A DNA stretch of 64,000 bases from Mesorhizobium sp. B2-1-8. Lineage in GTDB: Bacteria > Pseudomonadota > Alphaproteobacteria > Rhizobiales > Rhizobiaceae. Numbering within the stretch: the stretch's first letter is position 1; every line of letters starts with the position of its first letter. A program made the translations under genes and the position numbers. Where the stretch lies: positions 806,001-870,000 of the forward strand of contig NZ_CP083952.1 in the NCBI RefSeq assembly GCF_006442545.2, in the 5' to 3' direction. The notes below the pieces were generated by a model, which did no database searches, was not told where the DNA came from, and saw only the letters and a program-made list of their open reading frames with translations. Below are positions 28,079-37,967 of this stretch, in pieces.

Positions 28079-29425
28079 ATGCGATTGGCCGGACTGGCGA
28101 TGTCCGCACTGTTTCTCACGACCGCGGCTCTCGCCCAGCAGGCCGATCAGCCCGTGCTCAAAGGCCCGGCGGCCTTCGGCGACTGGCGGGCCGACAAGCC
28201 CGGCGTGCGCCGGTTGATCAAGCCGGAAGACTTGCCGAGGCCCTATGTCACCAAATCCGCTTCGAACAGCGCCGGCCTGACGGATAGGCCGCAAGACGCC
28301 AAGCCACAACTGCCGCCCGGCTTTTCGGCGGAACTCGTCGCGTCCGGCATCGACAATCCGCGTGTGGTGCGCGTCGCGCCGAACGGCGACCTGTTCGTCG
28401 CCGACAGCGAAGCCAACCAGGTCCGTGTCTACCGGCTGACGAACGGAAGCGCGAAAGCCGCGGAGAAAAGCATCTTCGCCGGCGGCCTCAACCGGCCCTA
28501 CGGCATCGCCTTCTATCCGCCCGGCAATGACCCGCAATGGGTCTATGTCGCCAACAGCGATAGCATCGTGCGCTTTGCCTATCGCAATGGCGACCTGAAG
28601 GCCTCGGGCGAGCCGCAAACCATCGTCGACAACATTCCGGCGAATCACCACTGGACGCGCGACATCGCCTTCTCGCCCGACGGCAAGACACTTTACCTCT
28701 CCGTCGGCTCCGGCTCGAATATCGCCGAGGACATGGGCAAAAGACCCAGAGGCGGGCTCGACGCGTGGGTCAAGTCGAAGCCGCTCGGCGCCAGTTGGGG
28801 CGCCGAGGCGGGCCGGGCCGAGGTGCGGGCCTTCGACCCCGACGGCAAGAATGGACGCATCGTCGCCACCGGGCTGCGCAACTGTTCGGGCATGACCGTG
28901 CAGCCGGCGACCGGTGCGCTGTGGTGCGTCGTCAACGAGCGCGATGCGCTCGGCGACAATACGCCCGCCGAATACGCGACGACGGTCAGGGAAGGCGCCT
29001 TCTATGGCTGGCCCTGGTATTACATCGGCAACAATGAGGACCCGCGCCACAAGGGCGCGCGTCCCGACCTCGCCGGCAAGGCTGATATTCCCGATGTGCT
29101 GATGCAGGCGCATTCGGCGCCACTCAACATCGCTTTCTACGATGGCAAAAGCTTTCCGGCCGAGTATCAAGGCGATGCCTTCGTGGCCCTGCACGGCTCG
29201 TGGAATCGCGGGAACAGGACTGGCTACAAGGTAGTCCGTCTTCTGTTCAAGGATGGCAAGCCGACCGGCGAATACGAGGATTTCATGACCGGCTTCGTCG
29301 TCTCCAATGGCAAGGTCTGGGGCCGGCCGGTTGGCGTGGCGGTGGCCAAGGACGGGGCGCTGATCGTCACCGAGGACGGCAACGGCACGATCTGGCGCGT
29401 GACTTATAGTGACGGACGGTCCTGA
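28079..29425 (+). CDS. PQQ-type sugar (sorbosone) dehydrogenase family protein
   Basis: A 448-residue secreted beta-propeller of the glucose/sorbosone dehydrogenase family. Signal peptide about 1-20 (MRLAGLAMSALFLTTAALAQ). Propeller signatures include PNGDLFVADSEANQVRVYRL, GLNRPYGIAFYPP, and HGSWNRGNRTGYKVVRLLF. Soluble-type relatives use PQQ with calcium to oxidise aldoses at the periplasmic face; cofactor and substrate are inferred only. ATG 28079 follows GGAGAAA and begins the signal peptide; the frame is open further upstream. Confidence 0.86.
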   Translation: MRLAGLAMSALFLTTAALAQQADQPVLKGPAAFGDWRADKPGVRRLIKPEDLPRPYVTKSASNSAGLTDRPQDAKPQLPPGFSAELVASGIDNPRVVRVAPNGDLFVADSEANQVRVYRLTNGSAKAAEKSIFAGGLNRPYGIAFYPPGNDPQWVYVANSDSIVRFAYRNGDLKASGEPQTIVDNIPANHHWTRDIAFSPDGKTLYLSVGSGSNIAEDMGKRPRGGLDAWVKSKPLGASWGAEAGRAEVRAFDPDGKNGRIVATGLRNCSGMTVQPATGALWCVVNERDALGDNTPAEYATTVREGAFYGWPWYYIGNNEDPRHKGARPDLAGKADIPDVLMQAHSAPLNIAFYDGKSFPAEYQGDAFVALHGSWNRGNRTGYKVVRLLFKDGKPTGEYEDFMTGFVVSNGKVWGRPVGVAVAKDGALIVTEDGNGTIWRVTYSDGRS

Positions 29426-29552
29426 TCCGTCTATTGGCAGCCCTGGCCCCCATCAGGTCTCACAGAGGTCTGGTGCAATCGAATCCATTCCTCGGTAAAT
29501 TCAATTCCATTCAGATATATGCGATAAAGCGCCCTCATCCGAGACCACATCC

Positions 29553-30170
29553 ATGACACTCACCGGCTTTCTCGCCTACAGCGCCGCGCTCGGCGTCGCC
29601 GCCGCCATCCCGGGCCCCGGCGTCACAGCGCTCGTCGCACGTGCGCTCGGCTCCGGCTTTCGCTCGTCGCTCGCCATGTCCTTCGGCCTGATGCTTGGCG
29701 ATCTCATCTATCTGACCGCCGTGGTGCTGGGCCTGGCCTTCGTCGCACAGGAGTTCGGCATGGTTTTCCTGGCGATCAAATGGGCCGGCGTCGCGTATCT
29801 CGCCTTCCTCGGCTGGCGCTTCTGGACCGCCGGCATCACGCCCGAAACCATCGAAGCCAGGAAGGGCAAGGGCGGCTTGCTGTCGAGCTTCGTCGCCGGG
29901 TTGACCGTGACGCTCGGCAATCCAAAGACGATGATCTTCTACCTCGCCATCACGCCCACCATCGTCGACCTGAAGACGATCACGCTTGCCGACTACGGCA
30001 TTCTCGTCGCGCTGACGGTCGTCGTGCTGTTCGTCGTGCTGGTGCCTTACCTGGCGCTGGCGGCCAAGGCGCGCTGGTTCCTGAAGTCGCCGCGCGCGCT
30101 CAAGGTGCTGAACCGCACCGCCGGTGCCTTCATGGTTGGCGCCGCAGCGGCGATCGCTGCTCGTCAGTAG
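29553..30170 (+). CDS. LysE-family amino acid/metabolite exporter
   Basis: A 205-residue inner-membrane protein with six transmembrane segments. The N-terminus has the LysE/RhtB signature (AAIPGPGVTALVARALGSGFRSS), with VTLGNPKTMIFYLAI in the middle. The family exports amino acids such as lysine, threonine and homoserine lactone; the substrate cannot be assigned. Followed by cysK, so cysteine-related export is conceivable but unproven. Confidence 0.9.
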   Translation: MTLTGFLAYSAALGVAAAIPGPGVTALVARALGSGFRSSLAMSFGLMLGDLIYLTAVVLGLAFVAQEFGMVFLAIKWAGVAYLAFLGWRFWTAGITPETIEARKGKGGLLSSFVAGLTVTLGNPKTMIFYLAITPTIVDLKTITLADYGILVALTVVVLFVVLVPYLALAAKARWFLKSPRALKVLNRTAGAFMVGAAAAIAARQ

Positions 30171-30181
30171 GCCTTTTGGCC

Positions 30182-30232
30182 AAACCATTCCCTGGCCCGG
30201 CTGTTTCGAGAAATGGTTTTCCGGGGGCCAGG
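30182..30232 (+). promoter_or_regulatory. Interlocked inverted repeats upstream of cysK
   Basis: AAACCATT (30182-30189) pairs exactly with AATGGTTT (30212-30219), and CCTGGCCC (30191-30198) pairs exactly with GGGCCAGG (30225-30232). The two stems interleave, so they are either mutually exclusive hairpins or an H-type pseudoknot. This could be the lysE terminator or a cis-acting cysK leader. It matches no riboswitch consensus I know. Confidence 0.4.
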
Positions 30233-30346
30233 CGTTTTCAGCACGCGCCCCACTCGGATATTTTCGAGCCGCAGCCTATCTTGCGCGGCTGAAAGCCCTA
30301 TTCTGTCGGCTACTGCCAATTGCCTGAAATCCAGGGAGCGAAACCA

Positions 30347-31327
<981 letters not shown>

Positions 31328-31364
31328 GTTTTCGACACCCAGGAATAGCATGCGCCGGCGGGCC

Positions 31365-31524
31365 AGCGCCCCCCTCTGCCCTGCCGGGCATCTCCCCCTC
31401 GAGGGGGAGATTGGCAATTTCAGCCCCGCGCTCGTTCTTCAGCGTCGAAAATTGGCGAAAGCATTCATGACATCCGATCTCCCCCCTTGAGGGGGAGATG
31501 TCCGGCAGGACAGAGGGGGGCGCT
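31365..31524. repeat. Type-2 intergenic palindromic repeat
   Basis: A 160-bp copy in the 340-bp gap after cysK: arms GCGCCCCCCTCTGCCCTGCC and GGCAGGACAGAGGGGGGCGC, with inner CATCTCCCCCTCGAGGGGG. It contains AATTGGCGAAAG, the inverse of the shared core. The remaining gap to the GST shows no gene. Confidence 0.85.
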
Positions 31525-31667
31525 GGCCCGCCAGCCTCACTGGTCCTGCACCGTGAGCCTGGCCCGCTGAAAAACTCCCCGTGGCCGCCGGCGCGCCGCT
31601 TTAGCCGACCCCTGCTTCCGGTTCATATCACCTCCGGTCCGCGAGAAGACGGCCGGGGGAGGATTCC

Positions 31668-32294
31668 ATGTACAAGCTCTATACGCGTCCCGGCAGCGGC
31701 GGCTTCGTCGTCGAGGCGGCGCTGGCGCTGATCGATGCGCCTTTCGAACGGATCGACGTGCCGAAGAGCGAGGCGCCCGATCCGGCCTTTCTCGCCATCA
31801 GCCCGTTGAACCAGGTGCCGGTGCTGACCTTGCCGGACGGATGCTCGATCACCGAATCGGCGGCGATCTGCATCCTTCTCGCCGAGCGCCACCCGCAGGC
31901 CGGCCTGGCGCCGGCGGTCGATGCGCCCGCCCGCGCGGAGTTCCTGCGCTGGATGGCTTTCATGCCCTCGGTGCTCTACCCGGCGGTGCTGCGGTTCTAC
32001 TATGCCCATCGCTACACGGCGGATGCGGACGGTACGAAGGCGGTGAAACAGGCGGCGGTCGCCGAATTGGACCGCGGTTTTGCCGTCGTCGATGACGCCT
32101 TACATGGCCGCGACTGGCTTGTCGGCGATAAGATGTCGGTGGCCGACATCTATCTCGTCATGCTGGTGGCCTGGCATCCCGACATCGACAGGGCGCGGGC
32201 AGCCTGGCCCGATATCGAACGCCTGTGGGCGCGGTTGCGGGAGCATCCGCTCATGAAGACGCTTAACACGGCGCACGAGATGTGGCCGGCCTGA
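31668..32294 (+). CDS. Glutathione S-transferase family protein
   Basis: A 208-residue cytosolic GST. N-terminal thioredoxin-like domain starts MYKLYTRPGSGGFVVEAALAL and has the cis-proline NQVPVLTL and the glutathione-site TESAAICILL. The C-terminal helical domain has VGDKMSVADIYLVML. The Ser in RPGSGG may be the catalytic residue. Reminiscent of the beta/GstA class; the substrate is unknown. It converges with the sigma factor gene. Confidence 0.9.
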   Translation: MYKLYTRPGSGGFVVEAALALIDAPFERIDVPKSEAPDPAFLAISPLNQVPVLTLPDGCSITESAAICILLAERHPQAGLAPAVDAPARAEFLRWMAFMPSVLYPAVLRFYYAHRYTADADGTKAVKQAAVAELDRGFAVVDDALHGRDWLVGDKMSVADIYLVMLVAWHPDIDRARAAWPDIERLWARLREHPLMKTLNTAHEMWPA

Positions 32295-32330
32295 ACGGAC
32301 GGACCGAAAGGCCACCCGCGCTCCGGCACC

Positions 32331-33575
32331 TCACTGCACGAGCGCGGCGCGTTTTTCCTGCAGGAAGCGGCGCACCGCCGGATCGCGCTCGAGGCCGATC
32401 GCGCGGTCATAGGCTTCGACCGCCTGCGGTCCCTGGCCGAGCCTGGCCAGAAGGCCGGCACGCGCGGCCCAGTAGGGCTGGTAATCATCGAGCCGCTTGT
32501 CGTCACCCAGCACGTAGAGAGCCGCCAACCCCGCCACCGCGCCCTCAGTCTCGGCGATAGCCACCGCGCGGTTGATCGCCACGACCGGCGATCGCGCGAT
32601 CGAAAACAGCGCGTCGTAAAGCTCGCGGAGCGCGCTCCAGTCGGTGCGGCCGGTCAACCGCCGCGCCGCATGGACGGACTGTACCGCCGCCTCCAGCTGG
32701 TAGCGGCCGATGACACCCCTGGTCGCGGCGCCGCGAAGACATGCTTCGGCCTCGTCGACCAGGGCATGATCCCAGAGTGCATGATCCTGCTCGGCGAGCG
32801 GCACATAATCTCCGGCCGGGTCGCGCCGCGCGGCGCGGCGCGCCTCGGCGAACAGCATCAGCGACAGCAGGCCCAGTGCCTCCGGCTCGTCCGGCAGCAG
32901 CGAGGCCACCAGCCGGCCGAGCCAGATACCTTCGGTGGCGAGGTTACGGCGCCGCGTCTCGGTGCCGGCCGGGTCGGACCAGCCCTCGGCGAAAGCGGCG
33001 TAGATCGCCTCCAGCACCGCGTCCAGCCTTTCCCCGAGTTCGGTCCGCTCCGGCACGCGGAACGGAATGCCGGTCTCGCGGATGCGGCTCTTGGCGCGCA
33101 CCAGGCGCTGGCCCATCGTGGCCGGCGAGAGCAGGAAGGCGGAAGCGATCGTCGCGGCATCGAATCCAAGGATGGTCTGCAGGATCAGCGGCGCCCGCAC
33201 GCCGGGTTCGATCGCCGGATGGGCGCAGGCGAACATCAGCCGCAATCGTTCGTCGGGCAGGTCCTCGTCGGTCATGCGCGCTTCCGCCTCCTCGGCAATG
33301 AGCTTGAGATGGTCACGGCCGGCTTCGCTGGTCAGCCGCCGCCGCACCGCATCGACACGCCGCCGCCTGGCCACGGCGAGCAACCAGGCTTCCGGCTTTT
33401 CCGGCACGCCGGTGCGCGGCCAGCGTTCGAGCGCCGCCGCAAAGGCGTCGGCCAGCGCGTCCTCGGCGGCGGCCACGTCGCGCGTGCGCGCGGCGAGCCA
33501 GGCGACCAGCTTGCCATAGCTCTGCCGGGCGGCGGCCTCGGCGGCCGCCCGGGCGATCTCCGGGCGAGTATCCAT
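32331..33575 (-). CDS. ECF sigma factor with C-terminal TPR-like extension (ECF42-like)
   Basis: A 414-residue ECF sigma factor. Region 2 is near the N-terminus (DALADAFAAALERWPRTGVP, PEAWLLAVARRRRVDAVRRR), region 4 near 115-170 (LILQTILGFDAATIASAFLL), and a long C-terminal DUF6596/TPR-like extension of about 200 residues follows. This size and its partnership with a YCII/DGPF protein fit the ECF42 group, where the extension is thought to control activity in place of a classical anti-sigma factor. GTG at 33578 is an alternative start. It lies just downstream of the YCII gene in one operon. Confidence 0.88.
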   Translation of the reverse strand: MDTRPEIARAAAEAAARQSYGKLVAWLAARTRDVAAAEDALADAFAAALERWPRTGVPEKPEAWLLAVARRRRVDAVRRRLTSEAGRDHLKLIAEEAEARMTDEDLPDERLRLMFACAHPAIEPGVRAPLILQTILGFDAATIASAFLLSPATMGQRLVRAKSRIRETGIPFRVPERTELGERLDAVLEAIYAAFAEGWSDPAGTETRRRNLATEGIWLGRLVASLLPDEPEALGLLSLMLFAEARRAARRDPAGDYVPLAEQDHALWDHALVDEAEACLRGAATRGVIGRYQLEAAVQSVHAARRLTGRTDWSALRELYDALFSIARSPVVAINRAVAIAETEGAVAGLAALYVLGDDKRLDDYQPYWAARAGLLARLGQGPQAVEAYDRAIGLERDPAVRRFLQEKRAALVQ

Positions 33576-33582
33576 CACGCCG

Positions 33583-33951
33583 TCACTTCTTGGGCATATA
33601 GTCGGCCATTTCCCAGATCGGCCGCAGCTCGACGGTGCCGGTGCTGGCCGCCGGACAACGCGCCGCCCAGTCGATGGCGGTATCGATGTCGGCCGCCTCG
33701 ATCATGTAGAAGCCGGCAAGCTGCTCCTTGGTGTCGGCATAGGGACCGTCGACCACGTTGGTCTTGCCGTCGGCGATCCGCACCGAGGTCGTCGCCTGGG
33801 TCGGACGCAGCCTTTCGCCGGCCAGCCACGCGCCGGACTTCTTCAACGCTTCGGTATAGGCCGCATAGGCCGCGCTCATCTGCTGGGCTTTCTCGACCGG
33901 CGTGTTCGCCAGCGCGGCTTCGTCATTGTTGATCAAAAGCATGTATCGCAT
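33583..33951 (-). CDS. YCII/DGPF-domain protein
   Basis: A 122-residue protein of the YCII-related family. It starts MRYMLLINNDEAAL, has DGPYADTKEQLAGFYMIEA (the DGPF-like signature) and ends EMADYMPKK. These small ferredoxin-like-fold proteins are co-encoded with ECF42 sigma factors; their biochemical role is unknown. ATG 33951 is chosen because it opens the conserved fold. First gene of the two-gene operon, divergent from the TRAP transporter. Confidence 0.88.
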   Translation of the reverse strand: MRYMLLINNDEAALANTPVEKAQQMSAAYAAYTEALKKSGAWLAGERLRPTQATTSVRIADGKTNVVDGPYADTKEQLAGFYMIEAADIDTAIDWAARCPAASTGTVELRPIWEMADYMPKK

Positions 33952-34207
33952 GGGTCTTCTCCCGTGGTTTGGAAGGCCGCTTCGTTGCGGGCCGAACGTA
34001 TGTCGCGCGTCGGCGACCGATTTCGACAACTTGTGGAAAAAACTTTCGTCTCCGGCCGCGCCTTGTGCAAGCGGGCATGTGCTTCGCGACCTCTCAACCA
34101 TTTGTCTAAAGCGTGGAATTGCGGGTTGGCATTTCTCTTCCGCTGTCTAAACTCGCCTCTGTTCGTGTCAGGGAGGTGATGCGGCCACCATTCAGGGAGG
34201 AGACCAG

Positions 34208-35164
34208 ATGTTGAATTTCAGAACGAAATTCGTTGCTGTCGGCGCGATGGCGCTTTCACTTGGCCTTGGTGCGGCCTCAGCCAAGGCGCAGGAATTCATC
34301 AATGTGCTGACCGGCGGCACTTCGGGCGTCTACTATCCGCTCGGCGTGGCGCTGTCGGAAATCTATGGCAAGAATATCCCAGGCGTGCGCACCCAGGTGC
34401 AGGCGACCAAGGCCTCCGTCGAGAATTTGAACCTGTTGCAGCAGGGCAAGGGCGAGATCGCCTTTGCCCTCGGCGACTCTGTCAAGGCGGCGGCCGAGGG
34501 CGACAAGGAAGCCGGCTTCCCCAACAAGCTCGACAAATTGCGCGCGATCGCGGCCATCTATCCCAACTATGTGCAGATCGTCGCCAGCCAGGAGGCCGGC
34601 ATCAAGTCCTTCGCCGACATGAAGGGCAAGAGCCTGTCGGTCGGCGCGCCGAAATCAGGAACCGAACTCAACGCCCGCGCCATCTTCGGCGCGCTCGGCA
34701 TGAGCTACCAGGACCTGTCGCGGACGGAATACCTGCCGTTCGGCGAATCGGTCGAGTTGATGAAGAACCGGCAGCTCGATGCCACGCTGCAGTCGGCCGG
34801 CCTCGGCGTCGCCTCGATTAAGGACCTCGCATCCTCGGTGCCGATCACCGTGGTGGCGGTGCCGGCCGAAGTCGCGCAGAAGCTCGGCGCGCCGTTCAAA
34901 GCGGCGACCATTCCCGCCGGAACCTATCAGGGCCAGACGGAAGACGTGCCGACGCTGGCCATCACCAACATCCTGGTCACGCGTTCCGACCTGTCGGACG
35001 ACGAGGCCTATCAGATGACCAAGCAGCTGTTCGAGCATCTCGACCAGATGGTCGCCGCGCACAGCGCGGCCAAGTCGATCAAGCTGGAAGACGCGATCAA
35101 GGGACTGCCGATTCCACTGCATCCGGGGGCCGAGCGCTACTACAAGGAAAAGGGCCTGCTGTAG
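34208..35164 (+). CDS. TAXI-family TRAP transporter substrate-binding protein
   Basis: A 318-residue periplasmic solute receptor. Signal peptide about 1-27 (MALSLGLGAASAKA). The TAXI pattern is VLTGGTSGVYYPLGVALSEIY at the start of the mature protein, and it ends IPLHPGAERYYKEKGL. GGGAGGAG precedes ATG. It delivers substrate to the fused permease encoded 83 bases downstream. TAXI ligands include glutamate and alpha-ketoacids in known cases; the ligand here is unknown. A 256-bp gap upstream holds its promoter, shared with the divergent YCII operon. Confidence 0.93.
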   Translation: MLNFRTKFVAVGAMALSLGLGAASAKAQEFINVLTGGTSGVYYPLGVALSEIYGKNIPGVRTQVQATKASVENLNLLQQGKGEIAFALGDSVKAAAEGDKEAGFPNKLDKLRAIAAIYPNYVQIVASQEAGIKSFADMKGKSLSVGAPKSGTELNARAIFGALGMSYQDLSRTEYLPFGESVELMKNRQLDATLQSAGLGVASIKDLASSVPITVVAVPAEVAQKLGAPFKAATIPAGTYQGQTEDVPTLAITNILVTRSDLSDDEAYQMTKQLFEHLDQMVAAHSAAKSIKLEDAIKGLPIPLHPGAERYYKEKGLL

Positions 35165-35247
35165 CAGCGCGAATTGCGCTGCGAACGGCAAGGGCCGGCC
35201 GCCGGCCGGCCCCTTCCCGTTGATGGAACTCTCTTTTCGAGGCGCCG

Positions 35248-37419
35248 ATGACCGACAGCCATAACGAGCAGGCCGTCACGGACGATTTCCACGATCCGAC
35301 CGGACGCGGTTTCGCCGACACGCTCGAGGGCCGCCTGCTGTTCTGGATCGCGGTTGCCTTCTCGCTGTTCCAGATCGCAACGGCCGCCCATGTCCTGACC
35401 GTGCCTAGCCAGGTGCTGCGCGCCGTCCATGTCGGCTTCCTGATGCTTCTGGCCTTCCCGCTCGTCGCTTCGGCGCGCGGCCTGCCCGCCGCCGGCAAGG
35501 CGTTTGCCTGGGCAATGGCACTCGCGGGGGTGGCGGTCGCGGCTTATCAGTACATAGAATACCAGCCGCTGATTTTCCGCGCCGGCGACCTCAACACGCT
35601 CGATCTCGTCTTCGGCGTGGTGGCGCTGGTCACCATCTTCGCCGCCGCCTACGCCATGATGGGGCCGGCCTTGCCGATCATATCGGGCTGCTTCCTGCTC
35701 TACGCGCTTTTCGGCCAATATCTGCCGTGGCCGCTCAATCATCGCGGCTATGATTTTTCGCAGGTCATCGACCAGATGGCCTATGGCACGGAAGGCATCT
35801 ACGGCATTCCGATCTACGTGTCGGCCACCTACATCTTCCTGTTCATCCTGTTCGGCTCGTTCCTGGAACGCGCCGGCATGATCAAGCTGTTCACCGACGT
35901 CTCGCTCGGCTTCGTCGGCCATGCACGCGGCGGCGCCGCCAAGGTGGCGGTCATCGCCTCTGGCCTGATGGGCACGATTTCGGGATCGGGCGTCGCCAAT
36001 GTCGTCACCACCGGCCAGTTCACCATTCCGCTGATGAAGCGCTTCGGCTACCGCGCCGCCTTCGCCGGCGGCGTCGAGGCGACCGCGTCCATGGGCGGCC
36101 AGATCATGCCGCCGGTGATGGGCGCCGTCGCCTTCATCATGGCCGAGACGCTCGGTGTCCAATATTACGAGGTCGTCAAGGCGGCGATCATCCCGGCCCT
36201 GCTCTATTTCGCCTCGGCCTTCTGGATGGTGCATCTGGAAGCCGGCAAACATGGCCTGCTCGGCCTGCCGCGCGCCGACCTGCCGTCGCCGCTGAAGGCA
36301 TTTCGCGAGCGCTGGTACCTGATCCTGCCGCTCGGCGTCCTCATCTATCTCCTGTTCTCGGGCTACACGCCGCTCTATGCCGGCACCATCGGTCTGGCCA
36401 TGACGGTGCTGTTGATCCTGGGCGGCTCGGTGGCGCTGGGGTTTTCGTCGATGGCATTGCGCGTCATCTTCTGGATCGGCCTCGGCCTGGTCGCCGCCAG
36501 CTTCTTCAAGATCGGCATCAACGCCATCCTGGTCGCGGCGCTGGTGCTGATCGTCGCCAATCTGTTCGTCGCGGGCGGGCGCGATACGCTGGCCGCCTGC
36601 CGCGATTCGCTGGCCGAGGGTGCCCGCACCGCGCTTCCAGTCGGCATTGCCTGCGCCGTCGTCGGCGTCATCGTCGGCACCATGACCTTGACTGGCGCGG
36701 CGACCACCTTCGGCGCCTTCATCGTCTCGATCGGCCAGTCGAGCCTGTTCCTGTCGCTGATCCTGACCATGATCACCTGCATCGTGCTGGGCATGGGTAT
36801 CCCGACCATTCCCAACTACATCATCACGGCATCGATCGCCGGGCCGGCGCTGCTCCAGCTTGGGGTGCCGCTTCTGGTCGGCCACATGTTCGTCTTCTAC
36901 TTCGGCATATTGGCCGACCTGACCCCACCGGTGGCGCTGGCCTGTTTCGCGGCCGCCCCGATCGCGCGCGAAAGCGGGCTGAAGATCGCGTTCGAGGCGA
37001 TAAAGGTCGCCGCCGCCGGCTTCATCGTGCCGTTCATGGCGGTGTACACGCCGGCGTTGATGCTGCAGGACGGCGGCGTTCTGGCAACCGAAATCGGCTA
37101 CTGGCCGGCGGTAGCCTATATCGTCGTCAAGACGGTGCTGGCTATCGGCCTGTGGGGCGCGGCGGTGATCGGCTTCCTGCGCACGCGGCTGCTGACCTGG
37201 GAACGGCTGCTGGCAGCGCTGGCCGCCTTCATGCTGGTCGCCGCGCTGCCGATGACCGATGAAGCGGGCTTTGCGCTTTCCCTCTTGATGATTGCGGCGC
37301 ATTGGTATCGCAGCCGTGGCATGGCAGATGCCAGCCGTGGCACGGCAAGCGCCAGCCGGGGCATGGCAGATGCCAGCCGCGGAACGACGGATGTCCGGCC
37401 TGGATCGCCGCCGCCATGA
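35248..37419 (+). CDS. TRAP transporter fused permease (4TM + 12TM)
   Basis: A 723-residue inner-membrane protein: a small (DctQ-like) domain fused to a large (DctM-like) domain with about 16 transmembrane segments. DctM signatures include GSGVANVVTTGQFTIPLMKR and VEATASMGGQIMPPVMGAVAF, and GMGIPTIPNYI in the second half. It couples uptake to a sodium or proton gradient. The last 30 or so residues are a seven-residue repeat (SRGMADA, SRGTASA, SRGMADA, SRGTTDV) that is absent from typical family members. Its stop overlaps the DUF1850 start (ATGA). Confidence 0.94.
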   Translation: MTDSHNEQAVTDDFHDPTGRGFADTLEGRLLFWIAVAFSLFQIATAAHVLTVPSQVLRAVHVGFLMLLAFPLVASARGLPAAGKAFAWAMALAGVAVAAYQYIEYQPLIFRAGDLNTLDLVFGVVALVTIFAAAYAMMGPALPIISGCFLLYALFGQYLPWPLNHRGYDFSQVIDQMAYGTEGIYGIPIYVSATYIFLFILFGSFLERAGMIKLFTDVSLGFVGHARGGAAKVAVIASGLMGTISGSGVANVVTTGQFTIPLMKRFGYRAAFAGGVEATASMGGQIMPPVMGAVAFIMAETLGVQYYEVVKAAIIPALLYFASAFWMVHLEAGKHGLLGLPRADLPSPLKAFRERWYLILPLGVLIYLLFSGYTPLYAGTIGLAMTVLLILGGSVALGFSSMALRVIFWIGLGLVAASFFKIGINAILVAALVLIVANLFVAGGRDTLAACRDSLAEGARTALPVGIACAVVGVIVGTMTLTGAATTFGAFIVSIGQSSLFLSLILTMITCIVLGMGIPTIPNYIITASIAGPALLQLGVPLLVGHMFVFYFGILADLTPPVALACFAAAPIARESGLKIAFEAIKVAAAGFIVPFMAVYTPALMLQDGGVLATEIGYWPAVAYIVVKTVLAIGLWGAAVIGFLRTRLLTWERLLAALAAFMLVAALPMTDEAGFALSLLMIAAHWYRSRGMADASRGTASASRGMADASRGTTDVRPGSPPP
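37311..37394 (+). repeat. Four tandem 21-bp repeats at the 3' end of the TRAP permease gene
   Basis: Units begin CAGCCGTGGCATGGCAGATGC at 37311, 37332, 37353 and (diverged) 37374. They encode the seven-residue tail of the permease and also sit just before the DUF1850 start. Copy number may vary between strains. Confidence 0.8.
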
Positions 37420-37799
37420 GCCTGTGCATCCTCGCCGCCGGCAAGACGGTGACGTTGACGGTCGCAGCTTTCACACTGTCCTGGATCCATTCGGTGGAAC
37501 GGACGCGCTGGGAGGAGGACTGGAAGGTGACGCCGTCCGGCCTGCAAGTGGTCGAGGCCCGCATCGAGGGCTCGGGGGCCGGCATGGAGCCGCAGGAAGG
37601 CGCCGTGCTGCGCGACGGCTGGTGGGTCTATGCGCCCAGGGTGGGCGCCCAGCGTCGCGTCATGCTCGCCGCCTCCGGCGCGACCGGCGGCGGCTGGACG
37701 CTGTGCACGGTTCAGGGCTGCCTGGAACTCGGCAAGACGGCGGGCGAGACGATCTCGCTCGAGCCGTGCGAAGCCACAGGCTCCAGCCAGCCGCGATAG
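37416..37799 (+). CDS. DUF1850 protein, TAXI-TRAP accessory
   Basis: A 127-residue protein with an N-terminal hydrophobic anchor (LCILAAGKTVTLTVAAFTLS) and a domain starting WIHSVERTRWEEDWKV, characteristic of DUF1850. These are encoded with TAXI-type TRAP transporters and are probably membrane-attached or periplasmic; the role is unknown. ATG 37416 is coupled to the permease stop by ATGA. Confidence 0.88.
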   Translation: MSLCILAAGKTVTLTVAAFTLSWIHSVERTRWEEDWKVTPSGLQVVEARIEGSGAGMEPQEGAVLRDGWWVYAPRVGAQRRVMLAASGATGGGWTLCTVQGCLELGKTAGETISLEPCEATGSSQPR

Positions 37800-37847
37800 C
37801 GCACGATCAGGCTGGTGAGCGGATCCGAAATCTCGACATGCATTACA

Positions 37848-37967
37848 GCAATTCCAGGAAAAGTGTGTAACGGTTTTCCCGGGAAAAGCGCTAGCGCTTT
37901 CCCTAGGGAATTGCGTTAAAACAAAGAGTTAGGGCGGTTCGGCGATTCTATCAAACGCTGAACCGCT
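37848..37967. repeat. Type-3 intergenic repeat, long copy
   Basis: Starts GCAATTCCAGGAAAAGTGTG, contains AGCGCTAGCGCT and a mirrored GGGAATTGCGTTAAAACAAAG, and ends with the inverted pair GCGGTTCGGCG and CGCTGAACCGC. Shorter relatives are at 11464, 16852 and 63899. It reaches the stop of the DCC gene. Confidence 0.75.

Noticed and set aside
30171..30346. SAM-II riboswitch before cysK
   Set aside because: The stem topology is similar but the conserved SAM-II core bases are absent.
35140..37302. 720-codon open frame on the minus strand opposite the TRAP permease
   Set aside because: Low-complexity Arg/Gln/Asp-rich translation without any family motif; it is the antisense of a strongly supported membrane protein gene.
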